NCBI RefSeq assembly: GCF_000803645.1
Contig: NZ_CP009122.1
Coordinates: 2,766,501 to 2,830,500 of the forward strand
Length of the DNA stretch: 64,000 nucleotides
Direction: 5' to 3'
Source of the DNA: Sphingopyxis fribergensis
Lineage (GTDB): Bacteria > Pseudomonadota > Alphaproteobacteria > Sphingomonadales > Sphingomonadaceae
Each line of letters begins with the position of its first letter. Position 1 is the first letter of the stretch. The position numbers and the translations under genes were made by a program. Of this stretch, positions 25,843 through 34,531 are shown in pieces. The notes under the pieces were generated by a model. It worked only from the letters and a program-made list of their open reading frames with translations. It did not search any database and was not told where the DNA came from.

Positions 25843-27051
25843 TCAATCGATTCCGGCAGCGTAGGTGAGGCTCTCCCCCATGCTCCAGCGATACAGGAAA
25901 GCGGCACGCATGTCGTCGTCGGCGGCAACCTGTTCGAGATGGTCCATCGCCGCCGACCGCTTGTCGAGATCGGTTTCCTCATTCCGCTCTTTGTTTTCGA
26001 CCGACACACGCTGCACCCATTCCCAATTGGTTTTCCGGCGTTGGCGATCATATTGGTCGAGAATGGCATCGTCGGCGCCGTCGAGCCAGACGGCCGAGAA
26101 TTTCTCGATCAGGTTGAAGGCGTCGTGAACGCCGCAGTTCAGCCCCTGCCCGCCGATCGGGTTGTTGAGGTGCGCGGCATCGCCAGCGAGGACGACACGC
26201 CCCTTTCGGTACGTATCGGCAACGCGCTGATGGACGTTATAGATCGTGGCATTTTCGACTGTGTAGGGCTGGTCCGAAGGCCGAACCGACTGCAACCGGG
26301 CCTGGATCGAGGCTGGCGTGAGCAGGGTATCCGGATCGTCGTCGGGGCCAACCCGGCTGACGATCCGATAGAGCCAGTCATCCTTGCCCGGCCCATATGG
26401 AACCCGAATGACCAGACGCCAGTTCGGACCGTCGGCCCGATAGTCGAGCCGGCCGTGCTCGGGTTCGAAATCGTGGCGGGTATTGATCATGAGGAAACGA
26501 TCGGGGAAGGTATAGCCGCCGAACCCGATGTCCTGGCTGATGCGTGTCGGGCTGCTGCCGCCGTCGCATCCCAGAAGCCAGTCGGCGCGGATCGATGTGG
26601 CCATGCCGCCAATCTCGACCGCGATGTCGACGCCATCTTGAACCTGCGTGACGCCAGTGACCCGGTGGTTGAAAAGAAACTCGCAGTCCTGATCCTTCAG
26701 CAACTCATAGCCCGCATGCGTGAACCAGTTTTGCGCCGCGGAAATCGAGTATCCGTGACCATAGCGGCGCGCCATCACATCGAGATCGATCGTCACCGAC
26801 CGTCCAAGACCCGCGTCGGTAAAGCGGAATGTGCGATCGCGCGTCCCGCCCTCCAGCAGCTTGTCGATGAACCCGATTTGCTCGAGCATCTCGACCGAGG
26901 GCGGATGATAATAGGTCGCGCGCAGATCCTGGCAGACGGTGGAACTTGCTTCCAATATCGTGACGGGAATTCCGCGGCGACATAGGCCAAGCGCGGTGAT
27001 CAGGCCAACCGGCCCTGCCCCGCTGATATATACTCGCTTCTTGTTCTGCAT
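25843..27051 (-). CDS. FAD-dependent aromatic monooxygenase (group A)
   Basis: A 402-residue flavoprotein hydroxylase. FAD-binding GxGxxG is ISGAGPVGLITALGLC, the DG motif is LLGCDGGSSPTR, and the GD motif is VVLAGDAAHLNNPIGGQGLN. These place it with the p-hydroxybenzoate/phenol hydroxylase family that inserts one oxygen into a phenolic ring using NAD(P)H. It is an attractive source of hydroquinone or hydroxyquinol for the ring-cleavage genes nearby, but that role is inferred from context. ATG at 27051 is preferred (GACGGACG upstream). An ATG six codons earlier lacks a ribosome site. Confidence 0.88.
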   Translation of the reverse strand: MQNKKRVYISGAGPVGLITALGLCRRGIPVTILEASSTVCQDLRATYYHPPSVEMLEQIGFIDKLLEGGTRDRTFRFTDAGLGRSVTIDLDVMARRYGHGYSISAAQNWFTHAGYELLKDQDCEFLFNHRVTGVTQVQDGVDIAVEIGGMATSIRADWLLGCDGGSSPTRISQDIGFGGYTFPDRFLMINTRHDFEPEHGRLDYRADGPNWRLVIRVPYGPGKDDWLYRIVSRVGPDDDPDTLLTPASIQARLQSVRPSDQPYTVENATIYNVHQRVADTYRKGRVVLAGDAAHLNNPIGGQGLNCGVHDAFNLIEKFSAVWLDGADDAILDQYDRQRRKTNWEWVQRVSVENKERNEETDLDKRSAAMDHLEQVAADDDMRAAFLYRWSMGESLTYAAGID

Positions 27052-27078
27052 TTTTCGTCCGTCTCGCATGGCAAAGGC

Positions 27079-27822
27079 TCAGCCCAATTGTTCGGGCCGT
27101 TCCATCAGATCCTTGAAATGTCCCAGATAGGCCGCGACCGGACCCGCGGAGAGCGCGCGATGATCGAACGCCAAACAGAAATTGGCCATCGGGGTCGACC
27201 GGATGATCCCGTTGGAATCGACGATCGGCGTATCGATCGCGGCCGCCACGAAGAAATGGGACACGGCAGGCAGAATGCTCATCGCCGAGAAGAAGTTGAC
27301 CGGCGCGATCATGCCGATGTTCGAAATGCCGATATTGGGCGTTTGCGACATGATCTTGAACGTCGCCAGCGAGTCCTTCTCACCCACCCCGCCCGTCCGG
27401 ATACGCGCGACTTCGGCCTGCATTTCCGCCGCGATTTCAGCGAGCGATTTGGCGCTCGCCCCCTGAATCAGGAGGGGAAAAGCCGAACCGTCCACCATGA
27501 CCGGCCCCTGAACCGCGATCGCGTCCGGCCCCGGAACGATCAAACGCTCCCGCCCGCCTTCCTCGAACATTGCCGCCATCATCGGATGCTCGCGGGCCGC
27601 CTGTGCAACCGCCTTCTGGATGACGTTCATCGCTGAAACGGGCATGCCATGTTTTCGTGCATAGTCCTGGCGAAACCGTTCGGCGGGCGCCATGTCGATG
27701 CCGATCCCGACATGGACGACGGGGGTTTCGCGCCAATTGGCTTCGAAGACATCCCCGACCACCTTCTGAAGGCCGGTGATTTCGTGCACGGTTGACGCGC
27801 CGGGGGACGAGTTGTTCATCAT
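27079..27822 (-). CDS. Stand-alone 2-oxoacid dehydrogenase E2-like acyltransferase domain
   Basis: A 247-residue protein equivalent to only the catalytic core of dihydrolipoyl acyltransferases. No lipoyl or subunit-binding domain is present. Core features include FEANWRETPVVHVGIGIDM and ISNIGMIAPVNFFSAM. The terminal active-site motif is FDHRALSAG, whereas catalytic E2s carry HxxxDG: the His is kept, but Ser-Ala replaces Asp-Gly. It may therefore be a different acyl transferase/thioesterase-like enzyme or a structural relative. It is embedded in the operon between an MBL hydrolase and an FAD monooxygenase. No E1 or E3 gene is nearby. Confidence 0.8.
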   Translation of the reverse strand: MMNNSSPGASTVHEITGLQKVVGDVFEANWRETPVVHVGIGIDMAPAERFRQDYARKHGMPVSAMNVIQKAVAQAAREHPMMAAMFEEGGRERLIVPGPDAIAVQGPVMVDGSAFPLLIQGASAKSLAEIAAEMQAEVARIRTGGVGEKDSLATFKIMSQTPNIGISNIGMIAPVNFFSAMSILPAVSHFFVAAAIDTPIVDSNGIIRSTPMANFCLAFDHRALSAGPVAAYLGHFKDLMERPEQLG

Positions 27823-27832
27823 CTGCCGCCCC

Positions 27833-28693
27833 TCAAGGTTCGTTGACCGGCGGAATTTCCCGCATGGCCACCTTGGTCGAATTGCCGAGCAGAAATCCGT
27901 CGAGCACGTCGACGGTTTCGGGATAGTCGCGCTCGATACGCTTCGCCAGATCGGCCGAATCGCTCGCTTCCGCGAGATGCTTCTCGAAGCCCAGGATATA
28001 GTCGCGGGTATAGTTCCACGACGTGATATCGTCCGGCAGATGCGGTCGCTTATGTCCGGCGACGATCACTTCGGGATCGAGCGACTTGATCTGATCGAGC
28101 GCTTTCAGCCAGGCACCCCGATGCTCCTCGAAATGTTCGCCGAACCACAGATGCACCTCGTTGAACAGGACATCGCTCGCAACCAGCGTCTTGAGCTGCG
28201 GAACCCAGATCATCGTGATCCGGTTGGCATCGCCCGGAACGGGCCCGACCAGTTCGATGCGCTCGTCCTCGAGCATCACATGGTCGAGATCCCACGCTTT
28301 CGGAATGGCGACGTAGCGCGGCGCGAGCTTCCCGATCTTTTCCTGCCACCGGTCCAGACCGCGCGGGGCGTCGATGAGAATATCCTCGACGACCGACGGG
28401 TGGGCGAGAGCGACCGCATTCGGGAATGTGTCGAGCAGCAGGTCGAGACCGAAGAAATGATCGGGATGATCGTGGGTGATGATGATCTTTTCCAGATCCT
28501 TGCCCGTTTCCAGAATATCCCCGATCAACCGATGCGTGTCGGCGCGCGAAAAGGGCGCGTCGACGAGGATCATCGATCGCTCGCCCTTGATGAGGGCGTG
28601 ATTGGTGTGGAGGCTGCTGGCCCGGGTGGTGACGATCTCGATCTCGAGCTTGGTGCCCGGGCGCGTGACGATGTTCGGGGCGTTATTGGTCAA
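27833..28693 (-). CDS. MBL-fold metallohydrolase
   Basis: A 286-residue metallo-beta-lactamase-fold hydrolase with the zinc motif ITHDHPDHFFG (HxHxDH) and a later VIVAGHKRPH. The start is the TTG at 28693, which overlaps the stop of the upstream SDR (TTGA) and has AGGAGAATGG ahead of it; the nearby ATG runs into a stop after five codons. Members hydrolyse lactones, thioesters or phosphoesters. In this operon it could hydrolyse a lactone or CoA-ester intermediate, which is inference. About 11 bases separate it from the E2-like gene. Confidence 0.85.
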   Translation of the reverse strand: MTNNAPNIVTRPGTKLEIEIVTTRASSLHTNHALIKGERSMILVDAPFSRADTHRLIGDILETGKDLEKIIITHDHPDHFFGLDLLLDTFPNAVALAHPSVVEDILIDAPRGLDRWQEKIGKLAPRYVAIPKAWDLDHVMLEDERIELVGPVPGDANRITMIWVPQLKTLVASDVLFNEVHLWFGEHFEEHRGAWLKALDQIKSLDPEVIVAGHKRPHLPDDITSWNYTRDYILGFEKHLAEASDSADLAKRIERDYPETVDVLDGFLLGNSTKVAMREIPPVNEP

Positions 28694-29472
28694 AGTCCAT
28701 TCTCCTGAGCGAGATAGTGAGCGGCGACGCCGCCATCGGCGGGTATGTTCGCACCCCGGATCCACGCGGAAGCGCCGGAGAGCAGGAAGGCGATCACCGG
28801 CGCGATGTCGGCGGGCGCACCGGACCGCTCGACGATGTCGGAGTCCTTTTTCGTCCGCTCGCCCATCACGCCCGCAAAAGCGTCGAGGAGCGGCGTCGAA
28901 ACGGCGGCGGGGGAGACGCAGTTCATGCGGATGCCGCGATCGACCCAGGTACGGCGTTGCCGAATGCACCAGGCGAGTAACGCTTCCTTGGTGAGGAAAT
29001 AGGACCGGCCAGGCTGGTCGTCGATGCGATGCTTTTCGACGAAAGCATCGATTTTGCCGAAGCTCAGATCGAGCGCCTCTTTGATTTGATCGATCGATTG
29101 TTGCCAGTGAAAGGCCGCAATGGAGGACAGGTTGACGATGCCCGATCCATAGGTGAGCCGCGGGAGCAGCGCGTTCGTCAACGCCATGGTGCCCACCAGA
29201 TTGACCCGGATTACCTGGGCCGCGGGCACCGTCGGCGCGAGCCCGGCGACATTGGCGAGGCCGTCGATTTTTTCCGGAAGGCGCGCCACGGCTTCGTCGA
29301 TCGACTTGCGCGACGACAGATCGATCGCGATATGCTCGTCCGCATTGTCGGAAGGGCGGATATCCAGCCCGATCACATAAGCGCCGTGCGCGCGCAGATA
29401 ATCGACCGTCGCAGCCCCGATACCTGAAGCACTTCCGGTCACAGCCAGGGCTTTTCCCTTGAGGTCAAACAT
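28690..29472 (-). CDS. SDR-family dehydrogenase (3-alpha-HSD/coniferyl-alcohol-dehydrogenase-like)
   Basis: A 260-residue SDR with TGSASGIGAATV, a short IDGLANVAGLAPT segment and catalytic Tyr-Lys in SYFLTKEALLAW, with a preceding LSSIAAFHW serine. The long insertion between Ser and Tyr (with HWQQSIDQIKEALD) is the feature of the 3-alpha-hydroxysteroid/coniferyl alcohol dehydrogenase subgroup, which acts on bulky or phenylpropanoid alcohols. ATG at 29472 follows AGGGGAT. It is the first enzyme gene after the TonB receptor and overlaps the MBL hydrolase by two bases. Confidence 0.87.
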   Translation of the reverse strand: MFDLKGKALAVTGSASGIGAATVDYLRAHGAYVIGLDIRPSDNADEHIAIDLSSRKSIDEAVARLPEKIDGLANVAGLAPTVPAAQVIRVNLVGTMALTNALLPRLTYGSGIVNLSSIAAFHWQQSIDQIKEALDLSFGKIDAFVEKHRIDDQPGRSYFLTKEALLAWCIRQRRTWVDRGIRMNCVSPAAVSTPLLDAFAGVMGERTKKDSDIVERSGAPADIAPVIAFLLSGASAWIRGANIPADGGVAAHYLAQENGL

Positions 29473-29565
29473 AGAATCCCCTGTTGATTGGACGCTCAGT
29501 TTGCGCCGCGAGCACATCGCTGTCTTTGCGTAGGCGGCGGTAAATCTTGTCTTTTCCGGCAGATG

Positions 29566-29602
29566 GCCGCGCCGCCGGACTCCGGATATCCGGCGGCGCG
29601 GC
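29566..29602 (-). terminator. Strong intercistronic hairpin behind the TonB receptor
   Basis: GCCGCGCCGCCGGA pairs perfectly over 14 bp with TCCGGCGGCGCGGC around a 9-base loop. A smaller AGCCC-GAAA-GGGCT hairpin precedes it in the minus direction. It lies between the receptor stop (29623) and the next gene (29472). It may terminate most transcripts, letting the receptor be made in excess over the downstream enzymes. Confidence 0.55.
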
Positions 29603-29622
29603 AGCCCTTTCGGGCTGGGAGG

Positions 29623-32115
29623 TCAGAAGCGAAAGCTCGTCCGGATGCCATATGTCCGCGGCATCGCGGCATAGCGAACCGTCGTGTCGTAAAGCAGCGC
29701 GACGTTGGTCCAGTAGAATTCGTTGGTCAGATTCTTGACCCAGGCCTGGACCGACCATTGTCCGTCGGGCGACGACAGGCCAATCCGCGCATCGACGGTA
29801 GTAAAGGGCTTCAGTCGCCCCACCGTCAGCGTTACGGGGTCATGCCCGATCACAGCCTGCGCGCGGCTGTTGTACGCCATGCTCGCACCCAGATCGAGGG
29901 TGAGATCGGACGTCAGCGGCCGGCTATAATTCGCCCCGGCCGCAACATTCCATTTGGGCGTGTAGGGCAGCATGTCACCCGCAAAATCCCCGATATCGCC
30001 AAACAGGTTGATGCCGGTGAAGCGCTTGATCTTCCCGTCGAGATAGGTGACCGACCCATTGAGGTTGAGGCCATCGACAGGTTGCCAGGCCAGCGTCGCT
30101 TCGGCGCCCTTGATCGTCGACTTCGGAATGTTGGTCAGCGCAAAGACGGTTCCGAAAACCGGCTCGGCGAACCCGCTTTTGAGCTGCTTGCCACGATAGT
30201 CGTAGTAGAAGGCGGCGCCGGTCAGGTTGAGCGTGCGATCGAACAGCTTCTGCTTGAATCCGATCTCATAGGCCAGAACCGATTCCTGAGTGACCGGGCG
30301 TACCTGGTTCGTCGTCGAGGCGGAAATCGAAGGATAACCGCCCGATTTATATCCCTTGGTGACGTTGGCATAAATCAGCGTGTCGGAACTGGGCTTGAAA
30401 TCCACGCCCCCCTTCCACGAGACATTGTCTTCGCGCAAATGGGTGTCGAAAAGGCCCGGCAGATAGCTGTCGGGGGTGATGATCGGATTGCCCGCCGCAT
30501 CGGTCTGCGGCGCATGGATCAGCGTGCAGGCCCCCGGCTCGAGCGGGGGTGCGGCGGGCAGTCCGGCCGAACTGCGCAATGCGCCGATGATGCCGTTGAA
30601 CAGGACGCGCTGCGCATCGTCCCCCCAGACAGGGTCGAAATTATTGTCGTAGGTGCAACCGATGAAGCGCCGATCCGAATTGGTGTAGCGCGCCCCGGCC
30701 TTCAGGGTCAGCGTCTCCGTCACGTCATAATCGACATTCCCGAAAAGCGCCCAGTTTTCGACGCGTTGGTCGCTGAAATCGCCCGCCCGCGAAAAACGAA
30801 CTCCGAACGATGCCGTGCTCGCGCCATAGGCCAGAAGATTGCGTTCGACGACCTTGCTGTTCTGATAATTGCCGCCGACTGTGAAACGGATGGTGTTGGC
30901 CGCGTCGTTGGCGAGACGCAGTTCCTGGCTCCAGTCGCGAATTTTCCCGATATTGGCGACAATATCATAATTGTTGATAGCGACGCCGTCGTCTCCGGCG
31001 ATGCCGTTTCGCTTGAGCTGCGCATAGGCGGTAATCGACGTCAGCGTGAGGTCATCGCTCAGATTGTAGTCCGCCCGTAGCGACGACTGCCACATCGTAT
31101 CGCGTTTTCGCGGCGTGATGTTCTGATTGCTTCCATCGGCAATGACCGAGGTCCAGTCCGCAGCGCGCGCCTTGTTCGGCGCCAGCGGCGTGGCGATCAG
31201 TTCGGGCGGGGTGAAACCAAAGCCGTCGGGGCCGGATGTCAGGTTCGGCCGAAAGAAGATGAATTGCCCAGCTTGGGGTTGGCCACGGTCGATCCAGCCA
31301 TTCGCATTGAACTGGACGTTCAATCGTTCGGTCGGCTGCCAATCGAGAAGGATGCGGCCCACATATTCGCGGCGGCGACCCAATGTGTCGCCCGGACGCG
31401 CGTAATAGGATTGCTGCCAGCCATCCATGTAAGCCGCCTTGACCGCCACGCGCCCCCTCAGCGTATTCGTGATGGGACCGCTGATAAAGGCGGTGGCCTC
31501 GATCTGGTTGAAGCGCCCATATTCGAAATCGAGACCCGTCTCGAGCCGGTCGGTCGGCTTGTTCGCGATATAGTTGATCGCGCCGCCGGTCGAATTCTGG
31601 CCAAAAAGGATGCCCTGCGGTCCCTTCAGCACCTCGACGCGTTCGACATCGAGGCCGACCGCCAGCGACGTGAGCGCCGTATAGCTATAGGGTACCTGAT
31701 CCATGTAGACGCTGACGGCCGGCGCCCCGGACAGTGCGGAATCGAAATAGCCGACGCCGCGGAGCGTAAAGACCGGGGTGTTGAACGCGGAGCGGGCGAA
31801 TGTCAGGCCCGGCACCACCTTGGTCAGATCCGCGACGTTCGTGATGCCCTGGGCTCTAAGGTCGTCACCGCTGACTGCCGCAATCGCGAGACCGACACGG
31901 TTGATCGATTCCGACCTCTTGGTAGCCGTGACGACGATATCGCCGATGCCCGGCTCGGATACATAGTCTTGCGGCGCTTCGTCCTGCTGGACGGACTGAT
32001 CCTGCACCGCATCCTGAATTGCCGCCTGGTCCTGCGCTGACGCGGGGGCTGCAATGCTTGCAACACCTACCGAAGCCAGCAGGCCGAATACACGGCGCGT
32101 GCCATTCATGTACAT
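29623..32115 (-). CDS. TonB-dependent outer-membrane receptor
   Basis: An 830-residue receptor with signal peptide (about 1-27, ending ASAQ), TonB box (GDIVVTATKR, about residue 59), plug domain (about 70-180 with VERVEVLKGPQGILFGQNS) and a barrel ending YGIRTSFRF. It is of the sphingomonad FyuA/BtuB-like type usually annotated as siderophore receptor but frequently linked to uptake of organic substrates. It heads the seven-enzyme leftward operon, so its ligand is likely the compound degraded there, not iron. ATG at 32115 with GATGAGAG upstream. It is divergent from an SDR gene at 32423 across about 300 bases. Confidence 0.93.
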   Translation of the reverse strand: MYMNGTRRVFGLLASVGVASIAAPASAQDQAAIQDAVQDQSVQQDEAPQDYVSEPGIGDIVVTATKRSESINRVGLAIAAVSGDDLRAQGITNVADLTKVVPGLTFARSAFNTPVFTLRGVGYFDSALSGAPAVSVYMDQVPYSYTALTSLAVGLDVERVEVLKGPQGILFGQNSTGGAINYIANKPTDRLETGLDFEYGRFNQIEATAFISGPITNTLRGRVAVKAAYMDGWQQSYYARPGDTLGRRREYVGRILLDWQPTERLNVQFNANGWIDRGQPQAGQFIFFRPNLTSGPDGFGFTPPELIATPLAPNKARAADWTSVIADGSNQNITPRKRDTMWQSSLRADYNLSDDLTLTSITAYAQLKRNGIAGDDGVAINNYDIVANIGKIRDWSQELRLANDAANTIRFTVGGNYQNSKVVERNLLAYGASTASFGVRFSRAGDFSDQRVENWALFGNVDYDVTETLTLKAGARYTNSDRRFIGCTYDNNFDPVWGDDAQRVLFNGIIGALRSSAGLPAAPPLEPGACTLIHAPQTDAAGNPIITPDSYLPGLFDTHLREDNVSWKGGVDFKPSSDTLIYANVTKGYKSGGYPSISASTTNQVRPVTQESVLAYEIGFKQKLFDRTLNLTGAAFYYDYRGKQLKSGFAEPVFGTVFALTNIPKSTIKGAEATLAWQPVDGLNLNGSVTYLDGKIKRFTGINLFGDIGDFAGDMLPYTPKWNVAAGANYSRPLTSDLTLDLGASMAYNSRAQAVIGHDPVTLTVGRLKPFTTVDARIGLSSPDGQWSVQAWVKNLTNEFYWTNVALLYDTTVRYAAMPRTYGIRTSFRF

Positions 32116-32422
32116 CTCTCATCCCCTACTCATGCCAAGGCATGATGTTATTATCCAAAAGCGTCACCGCGCCGGTCCAAAGACCATTTTCCGCTACGCT
32201 TTCGCGCGCCTCCCGAGTGACGTTTCGGCGCCTTCGCTGTGTGAACCCTCGAAGATGAGCGATCTTTGCACCCGCGGTCGGAAAGCTGTGCGGTTCCGGC
32301 GCTCAAGGCGTTTTGGGCCGGTTCACGCTTGTTCTTGCCCCAACAACGGCTTCTATCTCGAACCGCCCGGCCGAGTTCTCAACAAAGAACCTTCGCGACA
32401 CGGGCAATGCAGGAGAGGATAG

Positions 32423-33175
32423 ATGGGCAATCGACTTGCTGGAAAAGTTGCGGTCGTTACCGGAGGCGCGAGCGGCCTCGGTGCCGCGCAGGCCATATTG
32501 TTCGCGCGCGAAGGCGCTGATGTCATGATTGCGGACCTGCAGGCCGACCAAGGCGAAGCTGTCGCCAGGACGATCTGCGACGTGGGCGGACGGGCCCGCT
32601 TCGCCCGGCATGATGTAGCCAGCGAATCGAGTTGGCGCCTGCTGATGGATGCGACCCGAAAGGAATTCGGTCCGCTGTCGATCCTGTCCAACACCGCAGG
32701 CGTCATTCATCCGGGCGCCGCCACCGAAGAAAGCCTCGACGGCTGGAACAAGATCCTTTCGGTCAATCAGACAGGGACATTCCTCGGGATGCGCGCCGCC
32801 CTGCCCGTGATGGCGGCCAACGGCGGCGGCTCGATCGTCAATATCAGCTCGCTGCTGGGCTTGCTCGGATTTCCGGGAATGATTGCCTACAGCGCCAGCA
32901 AAGGGGCGATCCGGACGATGACCAAGGCCGTCGCAATGGAATGCGTGGCAAGCCATATTCGCGTCAACACAATCGTCCCGGGCGCCATGCAGACGCCGAT
33001 CCAGGCGAATGTCACGGCGGAGGCAGATGCCTGGCAGCGGTCGAGAATTCCCATGGGCGACCTTGGCGAACCCGACGATATCGCGTTCGGCGCCCTCTAT
33101 CTCGCTTCCGACGAGGCCAAATATGTCACCGGCGCCGAACTGGTCATCGATGGCGGCTGGTCGGTCAGCGCCTGA
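32423..33175 (+). CDS. SDR-family oxidoreductase, paralogue 1
   Basis: A 250-residue classical SDR: TGGASGLGAAQA, NTAGVIHPG, catalytic ISSLLGLLG and IAYSASKGA. It ends VTGAELVIDGGWSVSA, almost the same as the SDR at 33707, and resembles the one at 25058. A strong AGGAGAGG site precedes the ATG. It begins a short rightward operon, SDR, SnoaL-like, SDR, divergent from the TonB receptor. It probably oxidises or reduces an alicyclic alcohol or ketone; substrate unknown. Confidence 0.9.
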   Translation: MGNRLAGKVAVVTGGASGLGAAQAILFAREGADVMIADLQADQGEAVARTICDVGGRARFARHDVASESSWRLLMDATRKEFGPLSILSNTAGVIHPGAATEESLDGWNKILSVNQTGTFLGMRAALPVMAANGGGSIVNISSLLGLLGFPGMIAYSASKGAIRTMTKAVAMECVASHIRVNTIVPGAMQTPIQANVTAEADAWQRSRIPMGDLGEPDDIAFGALYLASDEAKYVTGAELVIDGGWSVSA

Positions 33176-33195
33176 TCCAGAAGAAAGGATATTTT

Positions 33196-33642
33196 ATGAC
33201 AGATTTAGATCAGCTTACCAGCCGTTTCGCGCTCATCGATCTCGTTTCCGATTATGCTCTTGGCGTCGACAAGCACGAGCTCGATCGCTTTCGTAACATC
33301 TGGTGGGACGATGCGGTCTGGGACATCGAATTCGTCAAGACCTTCAACGGTCTCGACGAGATTACCGGCGCCGTCGAAAATCTCATTTGGCCGATGTGGG
33401 AAAGCACGACCCATTATTGCGCCAATCATCGCGTCTCGTTCGATGGCCCGGACAGCGCCAAGGGAATCTGCGACGTTTATTGCATCGGTAATCTGGCGGA
33501 CGGCCAGGCCGCGCACGTCGTCGCCAGCTACCATGACGATTATGAGCGGCGGGGCGGCAGGTGGGCGATCGCCCGGCGCTATGTCAATCAGCGCGTCTTC
33601 AGCCCCCTGGCCGGACAGGTTCTTGCTCCTCCCGGCGCTTGA
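33196..33642 (+). CDS. SnoaL-like (NTF2-fold) protein
   Basis: A 148-residue NTF2-superfamily protein: an N-terminal ALIDLVSDYALGVDKHELDR helix pair, a WDDAVWDI segment and a C-terminal DDYERRGGRWAIARRYVNQR sheet. This polyketide-cyclase/SnoaL-like group includes dehydratases, isomerases and small ring-hydroxylating-dioxygenase relatives. Several polar residues (Asp, His) line what would be the pocket, but no catalytic set can be assigned. It lies between two near-identical SDRs, 20 bases after the first, with AAAGGAT upstream. Confidence 0.82.
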   Translation: MTDLDQLTSRFALIDLVSDYALGVDKHELDRFRNIWWDDAVWDIEFVKTFNGLDEITGAVENLIWPMWESTTHYCANHRVSFDGPDSAKGICDVYCIGNLADGQAAHVVASYHDDYERRGGRWAIARRYVNQRVFSPLAGQVLAPPGA

Positions 33643-33706
33643 AGCCGCCAAAATCGCACCGCCGATCGATCAAACCGCAGAATGAACCAATAATCAGGAG
33701 AGGCAA

Positions 33707-34456
33707 ATGACTGACAGGTTGAAAGACAAGGTTGTTCTTGTCACGGGCGCGGCGAGCGGGCTCGGCGCTGCGCAAGCACGCGTGTTCGCGCGCGAAGGCG
33801 CGCGGGTAATGCTTGCCGATATTTCGGAACGCGGCGCCGAAAATGCCGCGGCGATCCAGGCCGATGGCGGCAAGGCGGATTTCGTCCGGCTCGACGTCTC
33901 CGACGGCGATAGCTGGAAGGCCGCTGTCTCGGCCACGCTTGCCGCTTTCGGGTCGCTCACCTCGCTTTCGAACACCGCCGGTATCATCCACTATGCCGGG
34001 GTCGAGGATGAGACGATCGAAGGGTGGAACCGCATTATTGCGATCAACCAGACCGGGGTGCTGCTTGGCATGCAGGCGGCGCTGCCGGCGCTGGTGGCGA
34101 GCGGAAACGGCGCCATCGTGAACGTCAGCTCGCTGATCGCCCTGATCGCGGCGCCCGCGGCGATCAGCTATAGCGCCAGCAAGAGCGCCCTGCGAATGAT
34201 GTCGCGCGTCACCGCAATGGAATATGTCCGCAAGGGTGTGAGAGTGAACACGATCATGCCCGGCCCCATGAAGACCCCGATCACGGCCGACGTCCCGCCG
34301 GACATCCTCGCTCAGCAGGTAGCCAAGATCCCGATGGGCGACCTCGGAGAACCCGAGGACATCGCCTATGCAGCCACCTATCTTCTGTCCAACGAGGCGA
34401 AATATGTCACCGGCGCGGAACTCGTCGTCGACGGCGGGTGGTCGGTCAGCGCCTGA
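33707..34456 (+). CDS. SDR-family oxidoreductase, paralogue 2
   Basis: A 249-residue classical SDR: TGAASGLGAAQA, NTAGIIHYAG, catalytic VSSLIALIA and ISYSASKSA. Its C-terminal VTGAELVVDGGWSVSA and overall layout match the SDR at 32423, so the pair arose by duplication around the SnoaL-like gene. AGGAGAGG precedes the ATG. A good terminator follows 40 bases after the stop. Probably same reaction type as paralogue 1 with different specificity. Confidence 0.9.
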   Translation: MTDRLKDKVVLVTGAASGLGAAQARVFAREGARVMLADISERGAENAAAIQADGGKADFVRLDVSDGDSWKAAVSATLAAFGSLTSLSNTAGIIHYAGVEDETIEGWNRIIAINQTGVLLGMQAALPALVASGNGAIVNVSSLIALIAAPAAISYSASKSALRMMSRVTAMEYVRKGVRVNTIMPGPMKTPITADVPPDILAQQVAKIPMGDLGEPEDIAYAATYLLSNEAKYVTGAELVVDGGWSVSA

Positions 34457-34497
34457 TCGGGCAGGCCAAGCCTTTCGCTCCCTAAAGGCGGAACCGG

Positions 34498-34530
34498 AAA
34501 GGGGCTGGCGTATCGCGTCAGCCCCTTTTT
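34498..34530 (+). terminator. Rho-independent terminator of the SDR/SnoaL/SDR operon
   Basis: AAGGGGCTG and CAGCCCCTT form a 9-bp stem around a GCG-rich loop, followed by a T-run that reaches the converging OYE gene. It may work in both directions. Confidence 0.8.
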
Positions 34531-34531
34531 C

